A DNA stretch of 64,000 bases, from NCBI RefSeq assembly GCF_023208195.1, contig NZ_CP060034.1, positions 3,348,001 to 3,412,000 on the forward strand. Reading direction: 5' to 3'. Both the position numbers and the translations under genes were made by a program. Under the pieces are notes generated by a model. It ran no database searches, was not told the DNA's origin, and worked only from the letters and a program-made list of their open reading frames with translations. Below are positions 60,390 to 64,000 of the stretch, piece after piece; position 1 is the first letter of the stretch; each line of letters starts with the position of its first letter. This DNA is from Nocardioides sp. InS609-2 (lineage in GTDB: Bacteria > Actinomycetota > Actinomycetes > Propionibacteriales > Nocardioidaceae).

Positions 60390-61624
60390 CCCCAATGGCT
60401 GACCTCACGCCGGTCCCCGAGTTCCTCGAGCGCATCCTGTCCACGGTCTCGCCGCTGCCCGACCTCCAGCAGCCGTTGATGGAGGCGCTCGGCCTCGCGG
60501 TTGCCGAGGACGTCGTGGCGGGGATCTCGCTGCCGAGCTTCGACAACTCGGGCATGGACGGCTACGCCGTGTGCCTGCAGGATGTCGCGACGGCCAGCGC
60601 AGAGAGCCCGGTGCACCTGCCGGTCGTCGGCGAGATCGGCGCCGGCCAGGCCAAGCTGATGGCGATGTCGCCCGGCACGACCGTCAAGATCATGACCGGC
60701 GCTCCCATGCCGGCCGGCGCCGACACCGTGGTGCCCTACGAGTGGACCGACCGAGGCGTCGCCCGGGTCGTCATCAACAAGGCGCCGAAGCTCGGGCAGC
60801 ACGTCCGCCGGGTCGGCGAGGATGTCGCCGAGGGCGACGTACTCGTCGAGCACGGCACGGTGCTCGGCCCGCGTCACCTCGGCCTGCTCGCCGCCGTCGG
60901 TCGGTCCTCGGTCCGTTCGCGGCCGAGACCCCGCGTCGTCGTCATCTCCACCGGTTCCGAGCTGCGCGAGCCCGGCACCCAGCTCGGCCACGACTCGATC
61001 TACGACGGAAACTCCTACCTGCTGGCCGCGGCCGTGCGCCGTGAGGGAGCGATCGCCTACCGCGTCGGCATCGTGCCCGACGACCCGCGCACCTTCACCG
61101 ATGCGCTCACCGACCAGCTGGTGCGCGCCGACCTGGTGGTGACCTCCGGCGGGGTCAGCGAGGGCGACTTCGACGTCGTCAAGGAGGCGCTGTCGTCGCT
61201 GGGCACCGTGTGGTTCGGCGGCGTCGCCATGCAGCCCGGCAAGCCGCAGGGCTTCGGCGTCATCGGCGACGACCGGACGCCGATCTTCACGCTGCCCGGC
61301 AACCCCGTGTCGGCGTACATCTCCTTCGAGACGTTCGTGCTGCCCGCACTGCGCCGGATGATGGGCAAGCTCCCCTACGTGCGGCCGACGACCCGGGCCC
61401 GGCTCACCCATCCGTTCTCGTCGCCGGCGGGTCGCCGCCAGTTCGTTCGCGGGGCGTACGACGTCGATCGGGGTGGCCCGTTCGTGAGCCCGGTCGGCGG
61501 ACACGGGTCGCACCTGCTCGGTGACCTGGCCGCGAGCAACGCGCTGATCGTCGTACCCGAGGAGACCACGTCGATGTCCGCCGGTGAGATGGTGCAGGTC
61601 CTGCGTCTCGACGAGGAGTTCTGA
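60386..61624 (+). CDS. MoeA-family protein (molybdopterin molybdotransferase or Glp)
   Basis: 412 residues with the MoeA domain order: LPSFDNSGMDGYAV (substrate loop), GTTVKIMTGAPMPAGADTVVPYEWT, the MogA-like fold domain STGSELREPGTQLGHDSIYDGNSYLL with VTSGGVSEGDFDVVKEAL and FTLPGNPVSAYISFETFVLPAL, and the C-terminal beta domain. It could insert molybdenum into molybdopterin. In Corynebacterium the MoeA homologue in this gene context (Glp) is a divisome protein partnered by the membrane receptor GlpR, and a SepX/GlpR-like gene is four genes downstream. GTG 60386 (overlapping the galU stop) or ATG 60395 is the start. Confidence 0.92.
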   Translation: MTPMADLTPVPEFLERILSTVSPLPDLQQPLMEALGLAVAEDVVAGISLPSFDNSGMDGYAVCLQDVATASAESPVHLPVVGEIGAGQAKLMAMSPGTTVKIMTGAPMPAGADTVVPYEWTDRGVARVVINKAPKLGQHVRRVGEDVAEGDVLVEHGTVLGPRHLGLLAAVGRSSVRSRPRPRVVVISTGSELREPGTQLGHDSIYDGNSYLLAAAVRREGAIAYRVGIVPDDPRTFTDALTDQLVRADLVVTSGGVSEGDFDVVKEALSSLGTVWFGGVAMQPGKPQGFGVIGDDRTPIFTLPGNPVSAYISFETFVLPALRRMMGKLPYVRPTTRARLTHPFSSPAGRRQFVRGAYDVDRGGPFVSPVGGHGSHLLGDLAASNALIVVPEETTSMSAGEMVQVLRLDEEF

Positions 61625-62094
61625 TGGCTGAGCGGCTGACCCACATCGACGAGTCCGGCGCGGCTCACATGGTCGACGTTTCGGCCAAGCACGTCACTGC
61701 CCGCACGGCCTCGGCGTCGGGACGCGTGCTCGTCTCGGCCGCGGTCATCGAGCTGTTGCGCGGCGCCGGAGTGCCCAAGGGCGACACCCTGGCGGTGGCC
61801 CGGCTCGCCGGCATCATGGGCGCCAAGCAGACCCCGTCGCTGATCCCGCTCTGCCACCCGCTGGCGCTGTCGTCGGTCGGCGTCGACCTGGTCGTCACCG
61901 ACGAGTCGGTCGACATCGTGGCCACGGTCTCGACCACTGACCGGACGGGCGTGGAGATGGAGGCGCTCACCGCCGTCGCCGTCTCCGCACTCACGGTCAT
62001 CGACATGGTCAAGGCCGTCGACAAGGGCGCGGTCATCACCGACGTGCGCGTCGAGACCAAGACCGGTGGGAAGTCCGGAGACTGGTCGCGATGA
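61624..62094 (+). CDS. moaC: Cyclic pyranopterin monophosphate synthase MoaC
   Basis: 156 residues. Second step of molybdenum cofactor synthesis. LTHIDESGAAHMVDVSAKHVTARTASASG, AGIMGAKQTPSLIPLCHPLALSSVGVDL (with the catalytic His) and TGVEMEALTAVAVSALTVIDMVKAVDK are family hallmarks. The start overlaps the moeA stop as TGATG. Its presence supports some real Moco synthesis, so a purely divisome role for the operon is unlikely. Confidence 0.96.
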   Translation: MAERLTHIDESGAAHMVDVSAKHVTARTASASGRVLVSAAVIELLRGAGVPKGDTLAVARLAGIMGAKQTPSLIPLCHPLALSSVGVDLVVTDESVDIVATVSTTDRTGVEMEALTAVAVSALTVIDMVKAVDKGAVITDVRVETKTGGKSGDWSR

Positions 62095-62579
62095 GCCTGC
62101 CCGCTGCCGTCATCGTCGCCTCCAACCGCGCCGCGGCCGGCGTGTACGCCGACGAGACCGGGCCGCTGATCGTCGACTTCCTCCGGGCAGCCGGCTTCTC
62201 GTGCGGTGACCCGGCGGTCGTGCCCGACGGTGAGCCGGTGGCTGCCGCGATCCGTGCCGCGATCGAAGGCGGCGCCCGCGTCGTACTCACCACTGGCGGC
62301 ACCGGACTCACGCCCACCGACCGCACGCCCGAGGTCACCCGGCCGTTGCTCGACCGCGAGGTGCCCGGCATGGCTGAGGCGATCCGGGCGCACGGGCAGG
62401 CGGCGGGGGTGCCGACGGCGATGCTGTCGCGCGGCCTCGCCGGTGTCGCGGGGGAGTGCCTCGTGGTGAACCTGCCCGGCTCGCGTGGCGGGGTGAAGGA
62501 CGGCCTCGCCGTGCTCGAGCCGGTGCTGGTGCACGCCGCCGAGCAGGTCGTCGGCAGCGACCACGCAGCTGGTGCGTGA
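62091..62579 (+). CDS. mog: Molybdopterin adenylyltransferase-type protein (MogA/MoaB)
   Basis: 162 residues, MoCF-binding fold: AAVIVASNRAAAGVYADETGPLIVDFLRAAGF, RVVLTTGGTGLTPTDRTPEVTRPLLDREVPGMAEAIR (TTGGTG phosphate loop and the DxTPE motif) and LVVNLPGSRGGVKDGLAVLEPVL. Adenylates molybdopterin before molybdate insertion by MoeA. ATGA overlap with moaC. Confidence 0.93.
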   Translation: MSLPAAVIVASNRAAAGVYADETGPLIVDFLRAAGFSCGDPAVVPDGEPVAAAIRAAIEGGARVVLTTGGTGLTPTDRTPEVTRPLLDREVPGMAEAIRAHGQAAGVPTAMLSRGLAGVAGECLVVNLPGSRGGVKDGLAVLEPVLVHAAEQVVGSDHAAGA

Positions 62580-62582
62580 GCG

Positions 62583-63179
62583 GTGGCTCCCGGCTGGCCG
62601 GCGCGGCTGACGCACGGCGCGATCACCCTGCGGCCGCTGACCAACCGCGACCGCAGTGCCTGGCGCGAGGTGCGCGAACGCAACGCCGACTGGCTGAGGC
62701 ACTGGGAGGCCACCGTGCCACCGGGCCCGGTCACCGGCGCCCGGCCGTCGTCGTACAGGGCGCTGGTGCGGCGGCTGCGCACGCTCGCCCGTGACGGGCA
62801 GGCGATGCCGTTCGCGATCGAGGTCGAAGGCCGGTTCGTGGGACAGGTGACGGTCAACAACATCGTGCACGGGTCGGCGCAGTTCGGGTCGATCGGCTAC
62901 TGGATCGACCAGGCCGTTGCCGGCCGTGGGCTGATGCCGCAGGCCGTGGCGATGGTGATCGACCACTGTTTCTCCGCCGCCGGGCTGCACCGCATCGAGA
63001 TCTGCATCCGGCCCGAGAACACCAACTCGCTGCGGGTCGTCGAGAAGCTCGAGATGCACGAGGTCGGCTACGCGCCGCGGTTCCTCCACATCGACGGCGA
63101 CTGGCGCGACCACCGCATCTACGCCGTCACTGTCGAGGACGTGCCGCACGGTCTTCTCACGCGCCTCTCTGCGGGGTAG
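62583..63179 (+). CDS. GNAT acetyltransferase, RimJ/RimL type
   Basis: 198 residues. GNAT fold of the ribosomal-protein N-acetyltransferase branch: ITLRPLTNRDRSAWREVRERNADWLRHWEAT, IEVEGRFVGQVTVNNI, GSIGYWIDQAVAGRGLMPQAVAMVIDHCFSAAGLHRIEICIRPENTNSLRVVEKLEMHEVG. The acetyl-CoA loop is QAVAGRG. GTG start 3 nt after mog. The stop codon TAG is part of inverted-repeat copy 4. Conserved neighbour in the galU-moeA-sepX string. Confidence 0.9.
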   Translation: MAPGWPARLTHGAITLRPLTNRDRSAWREVRERNADWLRHWEATVPPGPVTGARPSSYRALVRRLRTLARDGQAMPFAIEVEGRFVGQVTVNNIVHGSAQFGSIGYWIDQAVAGRGLMPQAVAMVIDHCFSAAGLHRIEICIRPENTNSLRVVEKLEMHEVGYAPRFLHIDGDWRDHRIYAVTVEDVPHGLLTRLSAG

Positions 63180-63238
63180 TCCGGGGCAATCCGCACCTAG
63201 AACCGCACCGGAACGTACATTTTGGCCCGGACTACCCC
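63173..63238. repeat. Inverted repeat, GGTAGTCC family, copy 4
   Basis: Perfect 13-bp arms GGGGTAGTCCGGG (63173-63185) and CCCGGACTACCCC (63226-63238), then one mismatch and CAA/TTG. The left arm contains the TAG stop codon (63177-63179) of the acetyltransferase gene. The outer arms match copy 1 at 5389-5454; the interior differs. Confidence 0.85.
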
Positions 63239-63336
63239 AGCAAAACGGTGCTCGATCACACCAGTCACACAGGTTCCCTTGCGACACACCTGTGGACATC
63301 CGTCCCATCCTGCGCTAGCGCTCATAACCTCAGACC

Positions 63337-64000
63337 GTGGACCTCAGCGCACTGATCTTCGTGGCACTCGCCGTTGCGTGGGCCGTCTATCTCGTCCCCA
63401 AGGCGCTCCGGCATCACGACGAGGTGCAGCGCAGCCGTTCGGTTGACCGCTTCTCCAAGACCATGCGCGTACTTGCGCGACGTGAGCCTGTCAGCCGCCG
63501 CGACGCCCGACTGGTGGTCAGCCCGGGCCGCTCGACCTCGGCGCCCGTCGTCGAGACCAAGGGCCCGGCTCCGAAGGTCGCCACCGTCGCCGCCCAACGG
63601 GCGGCCGCCAATGGTGCTGCCCGTCGTCGCCGCAACGTGCTCAGCCTGATCCTGCTCGCCAACGTCGCCGTGATCGCTGGCGCCGCATCGTCGGTGATTG
63701 CCTGGGCGTACGTCGCGATCCCCGCCGGCCTGCTCGTGGCCTGGCTGGTCGCCTGCCGGCTGATGGTCAAGAAGGAGCGCGCCACCTTCGTGCCTGCAAC
63801 GCGACGCTCGCCCGAGATCGCTGACGAGGACGACGACACCTCCACCGGCATTCCGCCGGTCACCGACGACCTGGTTGCCGACATCGCCGACATCGCCGCG
63901 GAGGCCGTCACTGCCTCCGCGCTCGTCGCCACCGACCCCTCGATGTGGGACATGGTGCCGGTGACGCTGCCGACCTATGTGTCCAAGCCCGCCGCCGTAC
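63337..64000 (+). CDS. SepX/GlpR-like membrane protein (3' end outside window)
   Basis: Open to the window end (221 codons). GTG start. N-terminal membrane segment DLSALIFVALAVAWAVYLVPKALRHHDEVQRSRSVDRFSKTMRVLARR, a basic, alanine-rich cytoplasmic stretch, then two close hydrophobic segments (VLSLILLANVAVIAGAASSVIAW and YVAIPAGLLVAWLVACRLM) followed by an acidic region. This start and helix order are those of the conserved actinobacterial membrane protein called SepX in Streptomyces and GlpR in Corynebacterium, which act in cell division. The gene neighbourhood (galU, moeA, rimJ) supports it. Confidence 0.8.
   Translation, partial: MDLSALIFVALAVAWAVYLVPKALRHHDEVQRSRSVDRFSKTMRVLARREPVSRRDARLVVSPGRSTSAPVVETKGPAPKVATVAAQRAAANGAARRRRNVLSLILLANVAVIAGAASSVIAWAYVAIPAGLLVAWLVACRLMVKKERATFVPATRRSPEIADEDDDTSTGIPPVTDDLVADIADIAAEAVTASALVATDPSMWDMVPVTLPTYVSKPAAV

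Overview
The window is high-GC bacterial DNA with densely packed genes, many GTG/TTG starts and stop/start overlaps. The gene content (citrate synthase 2, DtxR-type regulator, DUF2277, LCP protein, PPE/WXG-like proteins, moeA next to a SepX/GlpR-like membrane protein, a WhiG/FliA-type sigma factor) points to a motile actinobacterium of the Nocardioidaceae, most likely Nocardioides or a close relative. No insertion sequence, prophage, rRNA or CRISPR array was seen.

Layout. 1-5.4 kb: end of a topoisomerase IB gene, macrodomain protein, serC, a secreted LAS-type peptidase, a methyltransferase, and the divergent pair citA/pdxH. 5.4-10.1 kb: a TetR regulator with a clear operator and two half-size ABC exporters, then a non-coding stretch with an inverted repeat, a 12-codon mini-ORF and a structured terminator-like RNA. 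10.1-39.4 kb: one contiguous flagellar region. On the minus strand are flgBC-fliEFGHIJ-(NlpC/SLT)-fliK-flgD-flgE, flbD-motAB-fliLMNOPQR-flhBA-orf87, fliD-fliS-two orfs, fliC and the sigma factor. On the plus strand are flgN-flgK-flgL-fliW-csrA. An orphan NarL-type response regulator closes the region. 39.5-49 kb: MFS pump plus MarR, GH13 glucosidase, thioesterase-like protein, DtxR, sirtuin, DUF2277, beta-propeller protein, enoyl-reductase-like protein and tRNA-Arg. 49-57 kb: LCP protein, MscL, SAF/CpaB-like protein, FmdB zinc ribbon, penicillin acylase and two ESX-like proteins. 57-64 kb: a tandem duplication of a lipoprotein plus 5-formyl-THF cyclo-ligase unit, then galU-moeA/glp-moaC-mog-rimJ-sepX/glpR.

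Main result. Three flagellar transcripts (flgB, flbD, fliC) start from promoters of the form TCAA/TCAT-N15-GCCGATG, which fits the FliA/WhiG sigma factor encoded here. A weaker match precedes flgN. Each of the first three leaders begins, within about 5 nt of the predicted start, with a hairpin whose loop contains ANGGA. In the fliC and flbD leaders the loop is the same hexamer, ACGGAC, on stems of different sequence. In flbD a second hairpin puts the Shine-Dalgarno AAGGA in its loop. With fliW and csrA 4 kb away, this predicts a FliW-CsrA translational switch acting on flagellin and also on the basal-body and export/motor operons.

Other observations are a four-copy family of intergenic inverted repeats built on GGTAGTCC, several probable leaderless genes including an overlapping divergent pair at citA/pdxH, and a frameshifted lipoprotein copy.
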